A stretch of 64,000 nt of DNA from Armatimonadota bacterium (GTDB lineage Bacteria > Armatimonadota > HRBIN16). The notes beneath the pieces were generated by a model. That model was not told the origin of the DNA. It made no database searches and worked only from the letters and a program-made list of their open reading frames with translations. Where the stretch lies: NCBI GenBank assembly GCA_026003195.1, contig BPGU01000004.1:382317-446316 (forward strand), written 5' to 3'. Shown here in pieces: positions 1-7,245 of this stretch. Each line of letters begins with the position of its first letter. Positions within the stretch are counted from its first letter, which is position 1. A program made the translations under genes and the position numbers.

Positions 1-888
1 GACTGGGTGCTGTTTGTGGATACGGTGGTGCCGCCCGAAGCCAAGCGGTTGACGACGGTAGAAGGTCTGTGGCGTCAGTGGCTGCGCCGCAAGTACGGCA
101 CGCTACAGGCAGTCAACGCCGCACACGGCACGTCGTGGACGCGCTGGGAGGAAGTGTATCCCCCTCGCGCCGAGACGGACGTGCTCACCTTCTGGCGCCA
201 GAAAGAGGAGATTCGGCGCGAATTCCTCACCCGCAACTATCGGCTGGTGCTGGACTACATCCTGTTTCACGGGCGCGCGCTGTGGAACACTTTCGTGCTG
301 GTGCTGATGACGGTGCTGGGGCATTTGACGGTGCAACCGCTGGCGGCGTACGGGCTATCGCGGTTTCACCTGCCTTACGCGCACAAGATTCTGCTCTTCC
401 TGCTGGCGACGATGGCGTTCCCCGCCGAGGTGGCGATGATTCCAAACTTCCTGCTGATTAAGGAGCTGGGCTTGCTGAACACCTACTGGGCGCTGGTGCT
501 GCCCGGTCTGGCGAGCGGAATGGGCATCTTCCTGCTCAAAGGCTACTTCGACAGCCTGCCACAGGAGCTGTACGAGGCGGCGATGCTGGACGGTGCAGGC
601 GAGCTGCGCATGTTCTGGAGCATCACTGTGCCGCTGTCTATGCCCATTCTGGCGGTGATTGCACTGGGTGCGTTTACCTCGGCGTATGGCGGGTTTATGT
701 GGGCGTTTCTGGTGGTGCAAAAGCCCGAGATGTGGACGATGATGGTCTTCCTGTGGCAGCTGGGTCGGGACAGTTACCCGTGGGTATGGATGGCAAGTCT
801 GGTCATCGCCGCCCTGCCCACCCTGCTGGTGTTCATCTTCGCGCAGAGGGTCATCCTGCGGGGCATCATCGTGCCGACGATGAAATGA
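1..888 (+). CDS. MalG-type carbohydrate ABC transporter permease, 5' end outside window
   Basis: Inner-membrane permease subunit of a binding-protein-dependent sugar importer. The reading frame is open to base 1, so the start lies upstream. The C-terminal ~200 residues carry the MalG fold: several hydrophobic segments and the ATPase-contacting loop 'YEAAMLDGAG' followed by 'VPLSMPIL'. The first ~75 visible residues are not membrane-like; they contain 'LRRKYGTLQAVNAAHGTS', which resembles a conserved stretch of GH42/GH35-type beta-galactosidases. I infer a glycosidase-like domain inserted in the periplasmic loop between the first and second membrane helices, of which only the end is visible. 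The partner binding protein, MalF and ATPase are not adjacent in this window. A hairpin terminator follows. Family assignment of the permease is secure; the insert's function is unknown. Confidence 0.9.
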   Translation, partial: DWVLFVDTVVPPEAKRLTTVEGLWRQWLRRKYGTLQAVNAAHGTSWTRWEEVYPPRAETDVLTFWRQKEEIRREFLTRNYRLVLDYILFHGRALWNTFVLVLMTVLGHLTVQPLAAYGLSRFHLPYAHKILLFLLATMAFPAEVAMIPNFLLIKELGLLNTYWALVLPGLASGMGIFLLKGYFDSLPQELYEAAMLDGAGELRMFWSITVPLSMPILAVIALGAFTSAYGGFMWAFLVVQKPEMWTMMVFLWQLGRDSYPWVWMASLVIAALPTLLVFIFAQRVILRGIIVPTMK

Positions 889-909
889 GGTCTGCTTTTT
901 GTCGCAAGC

Positions 910-958
910 GAGTCGTCTACCCCCGATTCGGTATCTCCACGAAGGAGGTAGACGACTC
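910..958 (+). terminator. Hairpin terminator after the MalG gene
   Basis: Perfect 12-bp inverted repeat: GAGTCGTCTACC at 910-921 pairs with GGTAGACGACTC at 947-958, followed by CTTTGG. It starts 22 bp after the MalG stop codon and separates that gene from the CRISPR leader. The U-tract is short, so efficiency is uncertain. Confidence 0.6.
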
Positions 959-962
959 TTTG

Positions 963-1114
963 GCGTAGCTACACAGAAAATTTTGCGCCCATGTGCCCCA
1001 AAGGCTTGCCTTTTGGCGGGGACTATGATAGAATAGAGGCAAAGCGTGGCGTTTTCCAGCGGGCGTTCCTTGACAACCAGTTTAATTTTCTCATCAAACG
1101 ACAAAAACTGTTTG
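963..1114 (+). promoter_or_regulatory. CRISPR leader with predicted promoter
   Basis: Non-coding stretch directly before the first repeat, on the side expected for the leader because the repeats end in ATTGAAAC in the plus direction. It holds a promoter-like pair, TTGCCT (1006-1011), 17 bp, TAGAAT (1029-1034), which would start transcription about 75 bp before repeat 1. The last ~45 bp are AT-rich (TTGACAACC then runs of T and A), as is usual next to a leader-repeat junction. The short open frames crossing this stretch are not coding. Confidence 0.6.
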
Positions 1115-2754
1115 GTTACGAGCCTACCTATAAGGGATTGAAACCCTCAGCGGCACGATCTGGTGGTAGCCAGAACAGCAGGTTACGAGCCTACCTATAA
1201 GGGATTGAAACGCAAGTCGTTCTGGTTTATTGTTGCGAACTTCACAGCGGTTACGAGCCTACCTATAAGGGATTGAAACACAGCTGCAGAAGCTGCCCGC
1301 AGTGGTATGTTCAATATGTTACGAGCCTACCTATAAGGGATTGAAACCTTTCTTAGCAAGCACGTGTATCTTCTTGATCTGCGCGTTACGAGCCTACCTA
1401 TAAGGGATTGAAACTAAAGTTGATGTCACTGTTCTGTTCGGGCTGTTCCGCGTTACGAGCCTACCTATAAGGGATTGAAACGTAGAACTGCCCATCGTAT
1501 CCGCTCTGTGGTAGGAAGTTACGAGCCTACCTATAAGGGATTGAAACTTCTCCGGAGTGATCGGAGTGTGCTTGTGTTCAGGTCGTTACGAGCCTACCTA
1601 TAAGGGATTGAAACTTTGGTATGTGTTACAGGCTCTGATGCAGTCTCCCAGTTACGAGCCTACCTATAAGGGATTGAAACGATCAACGAGAACGAGAACA
1701 AACACGTAGTCTATATGTTACGAGCCTACCTATAAGGGATTGAAACGTCACGCCGGAACGAACCGCCGGTGAAGGAACGCAAAGTTACGAGCCTACCTAT
1801 AAGGGATTGAAACTAAATTTCAATTCTACGCGAGCCCCATGCTCGTTCAACGTTACGAGCCTACCTATAAGGGATTGAAACGTATGAACGGTGACTTCAT
1901 AACCGTCTGGTAAACAGTTACGAGCCTACCTATAAGGGATTGAAACTTGAACGGTTATACGATGGGAAGAAGTTTCTCGTGGATAGTTACGAGCCTACCT
2001 ATAAGGGATTGAAACGAGGCAGTATTTCGACGGCAATGCTTCTGTTTCGCAGTTACGAGCCTACCTATAAGGGATTGAAACCACATCGGCAGCGGTGAGA
2101 GTGGATCGGGAGGAGATGGTTACGAGCCTACCTATAAGGGATTGAAACGCAGCATCTGGGCTGCCGCCTTCGCCCTCAATGCCGCCGGTTACGAGCCTAC
2201 CTATAAGGGATTGAAACTACCGATCGCGAACCGACCTCCCAATACGCGGAGGCGTTACGAGCCTACCTATAAGGGATTGAAACCCATTCCCACTGGGGTT
2301 GCCCCCGGCGAGATGGTGGGTTACGAGCCTACCTATAAGGGATTGAAACTCTTGCCGTCCACGCTTACGCGGATAGATGGACCGCTGGTTACGAGCCTAC
2401 CTATAAGGGATTGAAACCAGGTAAGATCCTGAGGCTGGAGGAAACCGTAACCCCGGTTACGAGCCTACCTATAAGGGATTGAAACATGTTCTTCATCGTC
2501 ACTGGTCTGTAGGCTTCCATGGGTTACGAGCCTACCTATAAGGGATTGAAACCGTCGCAGACCTCATCAGGGTAACAGCCTGCGACGAAGTTACGAGCCT
2601 ACCTATAAGGGATTGAAACACCGAACCTCGTTGAAATGTGACGACTCAATTCGGTGTTACGAGCCTACCTATAAGGGATTGAAACCTACGACAGCCTCGA
2701 CTTCAGACACGACCTCCTCCACAAGTTACGAGCCTACCTATAAGGGATTGAAAC
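1115..2754 (+). CRISPR. CRISPR array, 25 identical 30-bp repeats, 24 spacers
   Basis: The repeat starts GTTACGAGCC and ends GGGATTGAAAC; the first copy is 1115-1144 and the last 2725-2754. By eye all 25 copies are identical, including the last, which is often degenerate. Spacers are 35-39 bp and all look different. The ATTGAAAC end is the 5' handle known from crRNAs of type I-A/I-B and III systems, so transcription is from left to right. The reverse complement begins GTTTCAATCCC, a pattern common in thermophiles. No cas1, cas2, cas6 or effector gene lies within the window, so the processing and interference machinery must be elsewhere. Open frames reading the repeat as 'YEPTYKGLK' are artefacts. 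Confidence 0.98.
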
Positions 2755-3226
2755 AACGGTTACGGTATCGGTTACACGGTTTTCGCCATCCCATCGCTGC
2801 TGGCGCAAAACGAGCCGATTCGAATCGGTGCGGGAGACACTCTGGGCATCACCCTCGTCGGCGATAAGGACATCAGCGGACAGTATAAGGTGGACGACCA
2901 CGGCGACACCAAGATGCCGCTGCTGGGTTCCATCCGAGTCGCCGGTGAGACCGAAGAGGGGTTGACCAAGAAGCTCACCGAGATGCTGAAGAAGTACTAC
3001 GTAGACCCCGTGGTGACGGTGGTGATACTGGAGCGGTTCCCGCGCTATGTGACGGTAACCGGTGCAGTGCGCAAAGGTGGGAAGGTGCCTTTGCGAGAAA
3101 ACATGTCTGGAGCCGAACAACCAGATGGTGGTGGCAGAGCGGTCGCGGGAGCCGTTCAATCTGGGCACCGCACTGTCGATGCTATCGGCTATCGCCAGTC
3201 TCGCCTGGTTACCGAGGCGAAGGTAA
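2755..3226 (+). pseudogene. Remnant of a polysaccharide export (Wza/SLBB family) gene
   Basis: Right after the last CRISPR repeat an open frame encodes the end of a signal peptide ('FAIPSLLAQNEP'), then 'IRIGAGDTLGITLVGDKD' and 'KMPLLGSIRVAGETEEG', the start of a Poly_export domain, and 'VTVTGAVRKGGKVPL', the beginning of an SLBB repeat. There is no start codon: the frame meets a stop inside the repeat at 2749-2751. Around 3105 the coding sense shifts by one base to a frame reading 'EPNNQMVVAERSREPFNLG' and a hydrophobic tail ending at TAA 3224-3226, like the C-terminus of the same family. So the gene has lost its 5' end and most of its SLBB region and is frameshifted. Active members form the outer-membrane polysaccharide channel. 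Its loss may date from array growth or from a rearrangement at the array. Confidence 0.75.
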
Positions 3227-3236
3227 GAGCGAAAAG

Positions 3237-3268
3237 AACGCCTCCTCTTCCCAGGAAGGGGAGGCGTT
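3237..3268 (+). terminator. Long hairpin after the polysaccharide-export remnant
   Basis: AACGCCTCCTCTTCC (3237-3251) pairs with GGAAGGGGAGGCGTT (3254-3268) with one G-T wobble and almost no loop. It lies 10 bp after the remnant's stop, the position of a transcription terminator, though no strong U-tract follows. Confidence 0.6.
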
Positions 3269-3354
3269 GCTCATCTTCCTCCATCAGTCGCTCCTCCAAG
3301 AGGAATCTGCCCCCTGCCGGTGAATAAAACGGCAAGGACTTTGGGGGGGGGAGT

Positions 3355-4671
3355 ATGTCAAACATGGACGAATTCGCTTCTCTACGCCGGGGTTTCCTGA
3401 AGGGCATTGGTTCGCTGGCGGTTTTCGCCGCTTTCACAGAGGGAGCTGGTTTGCAGGTGGCTTCGGCGAGCGCGCGCTCGGAAGAAGAGCCGAAAGGCGT
3501 GTTGAGTGTGCGCGACTTCGGCGCGAAGGGGGACGGTAAAACTGATGACACGGTTGCCTTCCAGAAGGCGATAGACGCCGCGCACGAGATGGGCGGCAAC
3601 ATCGTCTTCGTGCCACGGGGAGACTACCTGATAGGGGGCACGCTGGAAGTACGCGAGCACGTGGTACTGGAAGGCGTTTTTCGGGGGCCTACCTACGGCT
3701 CCCAGAATCGAGGCTCTACACTACTGGCGATCGCGGGAAAAGAGCAGCTGGATGGTACGCCTTTCCTCACGCTGAGACAAAATGCTACCCTGCATGGGCT
3801 CACTATCTTCTATCCCGAGCAGATACAAAAAGACCCTCCCATTCCCTACCCCTGGACAGTTCGCGGCATCGGCGACAATTGCACACTGGTGGATGTGTTG
3901 CTGGTGAACCCCTATCAGGGCATTGACTTCGGCACGTTTCCTGCTGGTAGGCACTTCATCCGCAATGTGGGAATGCAGGCACTGTATCGCGGGCTGTATA
4001 TCGACCAGTGCTACGATATCGGCAGGGTGGAGAACCTGCACATCTGGCCCTTCTGGGAAGTGTGGCAAACACCGCTCAAGGGGTTCACCGAACGCGAGGG
4101 TATTGCGTTCATCATCGGACGCACCGACTGGGAATACATGAACAACTGTTTTTGCATCGGCTACAAAATCGGCTTCCAGTTCATCCGCACCCAAGCGGGT
4201 TCGCCGAACGTCGTGCTGACCCAGTGCGGTTCAGACGTCGGACCTGTGGCATTGCGCGTGGAAAGCGTACAGGAACATGCAGGCATCTCTTTCGTAAACG
4301 GACAGTTTATGGCGGGTGTCGAGATCGAGGAGACGAACACGGGCCCGGTGAAGTTCACCGCCTGCGGTTTCTGGGGCGTGGAGACCACCCAGAGCCACGT
4401 GGTGCTGAAAGGCAAAGGGCACACCTTCTTCAATGGCTGTCACTTCAACGGTTGGGACCGCCAGAAAACGGGGGCACCTTGCATCGATGCACAGCGCGGT
4501 GGCTTGACCGTTATCGGCTGTGACTTTATGGACCGGGGCAAAACGCATATCCGTCTGGGGGCAGATATCGACGCCGCCCTGATTACGGGCAACCGCTTGC
4601 GCGGGCAGGAAGGTATTCTCAACGAGGCGGGAGGGAAAGCCCAGGTGGGGATGAATGTGGTAACGCCATAG
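3355..4671 (+). CDS. Tat-exported right-handed beta-helix protein (pectate lyase superfamily)
   Basis: 438 residues. The N-terminus has a twin-arginine signal ('RRGFLKGIG' then a hydrophobic stretch), so it is probably exported folded. Residues ~50-85 hold 'DFGAKGDGKTDDTVAFQKAI', the hallmark of the Pectate_lyase_3/GH28-like beta-helix superfamily that acts on polysaccharides or forms phage-type tail fibres. The rest is a single beta-helix with repeated short strands. Catalytic residues could not be assigned, so lyase versus hydrolase is open. The ATG at 3355 follows a run of nine G and 'AG'; a second ATG at 3364 is possible. No dockerin module is present, unlike two other secreted proteins nearby. 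It stands alone, convergent with the GH99-like gene. Confidence 0.8.
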   Translation: MSNMDEFASLRRGFLKGIGSLAVFAAFTEGAGLQVASASARSEEEPKGVLSVRDFGAKGDGKTDDTVAFQKAIDAAHEMGGNIVFVPRGDYLIGGTLEVREHVVLEGVFRGPTYGSQNRGSTLLAIAGKEQLDGTPFLTLRQNATLHGLTIFYPEQIQKDPPIPYPWTVRGIGDNCTLVDVLLVNPYQGIDFGTFPAGRHFIRNVGMQALYRGLYIDQCYDIGRVENLHIWPFWEVWQTPLKGFTEREGIAFIIGRTDWEYMNNCFCIGYKIGFQFIRTQAGSPNVVLTQCGSDVGPVALRVESVQEHAGISFVNGQFMAGVEIEETNTGPVKFTACGFWGVETTQSHVVLKGKGHTFFNGCHFNGWDRQKTGAPCIDAQRGGLTVIGCDFMDRGKTHIRLGADIDAALITGNRLRGQEGILNEAGGKAQVGMNVVTP

Positions 4672-4679
4672 CCACTCAG

Positions 4680-4713
4680 GAGATTGCTTCGCCGTTTCAC
4701 GGCTCGCCATGAC
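4680..4713. repeat. Dispersed intergenic repeat, 'ATTGCGAG...AATCTC' type
   Basis: Starts GAGATTGCTTCGCC and ends GCTCGCCATGAC, with a GCCG/CGGC hairpin in the middle. In reverse complement it matches the common bacterial repeat running from GTCATNGCGAG to GAAGCAATCTC. A second copy is at 53436-53465. It lies between convergent genes. Confidence 0.5.
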
Positions 4714-4766
4714 ACTCGGGACGTAGCAGAGCGTGGCGTGCGGTGCTCTCTCTTGCGCCGGTGGCT

Positions 4767-5780
4767 CTACACCTTCCCCAACACCTCTCGAATCGCTTCC
4801 AGCTTCATGTATCCCTCGCCACGGGTGGGGGCGACGATACCGCCCTCGCCATACTCGTTCCAGGCGTATATCAACAGTGCCTTCTGCCTGCCACCGATCC
4901 GGGGATAGCCCAGTCTCTCAGACTTCTGCAAGGCGTCTTTCGCTCGGGTGAGGGCGTCTTTCCACTGCTCGCGGGTGGGAAAGGCAAAGCTGGCTCGCGG
5001 GTCCTTCCAGGGGCGAGGGTCCCACCCAGCAGGCAGATAGGGCACGTACGGCTTCTCGCTTTCCTCGGCATAACGTCGCCATGCTTCCTCCGCCATCGCC
5101 AGCAGCCAAGCATACGGGTAGGGCTCCTCTTGCTGAGGCAGGTTGGGCACGTCCATGTAGGTGGTGAGATAGTCAAAGGGCGCAACCAGCTCTCCTCTGG
5201 GCACTCCCGTTGCCATCACTCCTGCACCCACCAGCGGGTTCGGTACGCCCGCGCTTTGCACCAGCCGACGCAACCGTTCTACACGCTGCGCCATCTTGCG
5301 CACATCGCCCTCGTTTTGCTGGAGGAAATGGTGCAGACTGTGGATTTTGAACACAGGTCTACCCCCTACGCGCAGATAGCTGCGATGACGCAGGGCACCT
5401 GTCCACTCCACGCAGGCGGCGTCCCAGTCTGCGTCACTGGTCAGGCGGAAAGGGTCATGATTGACGTACTCCAGCGTGAAGGACATCTTGCTGGCGTTGC
5501 GGGCGGTGGTAAAGAAGCGCAGTCCATCGTTCAGATGGAAAAGGTGGGGGTGTATGTCGGGCTTGTTCTGCGGATACCAAAGTATTTGAAAAAAGTCTAT
5601 CCCATGGCTGGAGGCAGCCTCTATCTCGCGCTCCAGGGTAGAAGCTTCCACGTACTCTCCCAGCAGCGGCACCCGATCTGCATAGTCTGTCCGCCAGTCA
5701 CGCCCTTCGACAGTCCATTTGTTGGGTTGCTCACGCCACCAGCCGGCGAAATAGTACACCCCCACCAGAACGTCTTTCAC
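4767..5780 (-). CDS. Glycoside hydrolase family 99-like (WbsX) protein
   Basis: 337 residues without signal peptide. It begins 'VGVYYFAGWW' and ends with 'IYAWNEYGEGGIVAPT', the conserved strand ends of the WbsX/GH99-like TIM-barrel family, where the Glu of the N-E-Y/W-G-E-G motif is thought to be catalytic. 'IDFFQILWYPQNKPD' also fits. Known relatives act on mannose-containing glycans or occur in O-antigen loci; the substrate here is unknown. The start is GTG at 5780 after AGGGAG. The stop of the PEBP gene lies only 10 bp upstream on the same strand, so the two are probably co-transcribed, PEBP first. Confidence 0.8.
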   Translation of the reverse strand: MKDVLVGVYYFAGWWREQPNKWTVEGRDWRTDYADRVPLLGEYVEASTLEREIEAASSHGIDFFQILWYPQNKPDIHPHLFHLNDGLRFFTTARNASKMSFTLEYVNHDPFRLTSDADWDAACVEWTGALRHRSYLRVGGRPVFKIHSLHHFLQQNEGDVRKMAQRVERLRRLVQSAGVPNPLVGAGVMATGVPRGELVAPFDYLTTYMDVPNLPQQEEPYPYAWLLAMAEEAWRRYAEESEKPYVPYLPAGWDPRPWKDPRASFAFPTREQWKDALTRAKDALQKSERLGYPRIGGRQKALLIYAWNEYGEGGIVAPTRGEGYMKLEAIREVLGKV

Positions 5781-5790
5781 CCTTTTCTCC

Positions 5791-6339
5791 CTACCTGCCG
5801 TATTTGCCCATCAGCTGTCCTTCCGCCAGTACGTGCCCTTCCATTGCCTTCAGCAATTGTGCTTTCGAGATGCCTGCGGGAAGGTCCAGCATCGTGTCCA
5901 GCGCATACAGCTGAAAGTAGTAGCGGTGCGTGCCACCCGGCGGGCAGGGACCACCGTAGCCGATTTTGCGGAAGTCGTTCGTGCCCTGCCGTGCGCCATT
6001 GGGCAGTTGCTTGTCGGGGGGCACCGCTTCGGGCAGGCTTCGGGCGTCGGCTGGCAGGTTGAAAAGCACCCAGTGTACCCACGTGCCCATCGGCGCGTCG
6101 GGGTCGTCGCAGATGAGGGCGAAGCTCCTGGTGCCCTCAGGAACGTTGTCCCACGCGAGTGGAGGCGACACATCCGCGCCGTCGCAGGTGTACTTCTTGG
6201 GAATGGTGCCTCCTTCGGTAAAGGCGGTACTGGTCAGGCGGATGTCCATGAGACCACCTCCCTCTTGCACGGATGGCTGCTTGCTCTGGCACGAAGCCAG
6301 CAGCACCGCCAGCATGACCGCAACGATGAGTGTACGCAT
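5791..6339 (-). CDS. YbhB/YbcL-type PEBP lipoprotein
   Basis: 182 residues. The ATG at 6339, after AGAGGTG, gives a lipoprotein signal ending in the lipobox 'LLASC', so the mature protein is lipid-anchored on Cys 18. The frame extends 21 codons further upstream but that part is not signal-like and has no ribosome site. The PEBP fold is clear: 'YTCDGADVSPPLAW', 'ALICDDPDAPMGTWVHWVLFNLP', 'YGGPCPPGGTHRYYFQLYALD'. Bacterial members are called Raf-kinase-inhibitor-like from eukaryotic relatives; their ligand and role in bacteria are poorly known. It precedes the GH99-like gene with a 10-bp gap. Confidence 0.9.
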   Translation of the reverse strand: MRTLIVAVMLAVLLASCQSKQPSVQEGGGLMDIRLTSTAFTEGGTIPKKYTCDGADVSPPLAWDNVPEGTRSFALICDDPDAPMGTWVHWVLFNLPADARSLPEAVPPDKQLPNGARQGTNDFRKIGYGGPCPPGGTHRYYFQLYALDTMLDLPAGISKAQLLKAMEGHVLAEGQLMGKYGR

Positions 6340-6423
6340 GCTCTTGCACCTCTCGCGCGGATGGTGCTGTTTCCGAAGAGCAGCTTCGCGGGAAGTGTTC
6401 ACTTCTCCTGCAGTCAGTCCGCC

Positions 6424-7095
6424 TTACTCGCCTGACCAGTTGAACCGCGTAGTCAACGACAAGCCTGTCGTGCTCTCCTTGCTGGGATGGAACCACCACA
6501 ACCCAACCTGCCACTTGCCTACCCGTCGGATGAGCGCGAGGTTGTACAGGGTGGGTTCGCCCGGCATACTGCCTGTGTGCAGATAGAACATCAGCCCCGT
6601 ATCCTGCGACAGGATAAGCGACCCTGCCAGCACGCCGATGTTACGCCCGTTACGCAGTCGTTCGAAGCCGGTGACCAGCGAAAGAGCCCCAAAGGACTTG
6701 ACGGCGAAGGCATAAAAGCCCTCCTGCTCGCGCACATTAGAGGAAGAGAAGCCGTAGCCCATCAGCACGTCGAAGGGCAAACCCTCTCCACTGCGCAGCG
6801 GATGCCAGGTGAATATCAGCGAAAAGCGGTTGCCCATGCGGCTGTATCCCGCACCGACGTCCAGACGAGGCGTCACGCCCGTACGCAACCACACCTTTGC
6901 CCGGTTCTCCTCCGAATTGCCAGACACCATCCCGAAGAGCGACACCTGCCCCGGTGGCACGGTGAACTCCTGATACCCAACATCCAGCGACCCGCGCTGG
7001 TGTGACTGTATCACCGTTCAAGCGGGACAACCGCTATCCTGTGCACGAACCGTCACGGCAAACAAGAGCAGCCCAAGCCAGAACAGCTGACGCAT
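6424..7095 (-). pseudogene. Barrel-like secreted protein gene with in-frame TGA at codon 26
   Basis: A strong ribosome site (GGAGGGTGG) precedes ATG 7095, which opens a clear signal peptide, 'MRQLFWLGLLLFAVTVRAQ'. After 'DSGCPA' there is a TGA at 7018-7020, and the same frame then runs on for 195 codons. This distal part is rich in alternating polar/hydrophobic strands ('VDAGAGYSRMG'-like patterns, 'FSLIFTWHP', 'GLMFYLHTG', 'VGLWWFHP') and ends 'SLTTRFNW', typical of an outer-membrane beta-barrel. No family was recognised. Frame continuity makes a single nonsense change, for example CGA to TGA, the simplest explanation; a sequencing error or readthrough cannot be excluded. The distal frame could start at GTG 7014 but would lack a signal peptide. 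Confidence 0.65.
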
Positions 7096-7184
7096 AGTCC
7101 ACCCTCCCTTCTACTGGTTGTAGAAAATATACCTCGTATGAGCAGAAGAATGCAACCCCTCCTTGCACAGCGTCTTCCTGAGTG

Positions 7185-7213
7185 TTGCGTCTTGTTCCCG
7201 CGCCTGTTACAAT
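7185..7213 (+). promoter_or_regulatory. Promoter of the SBP-MalF fusion gene
   Basis: TTGCGT (7185-7190), 17 bp, TACAAT (7208-7213), about 33 bp before the ATG at 7246. One of several promoters in the window with a TTGC-type -35 box. Confidence 0.7.
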
Positions 7214-7245
7214 AGAGTCGCTGTGGGGAGGAAAGGCACGAGGAG

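Noticed and set aside
2142-2867. Open frames encoding repeated 'YEPTYKGLK' peptides
   Set aside because: They read through CRISPR repeats and spacers; the periodic peptide is the repeat itself.
4743-6062. 439-codon plus-strand frame
   Set aside because: Lies opposite the GH99-like and PEBP genes, both with clear motifs and ribosome sites.
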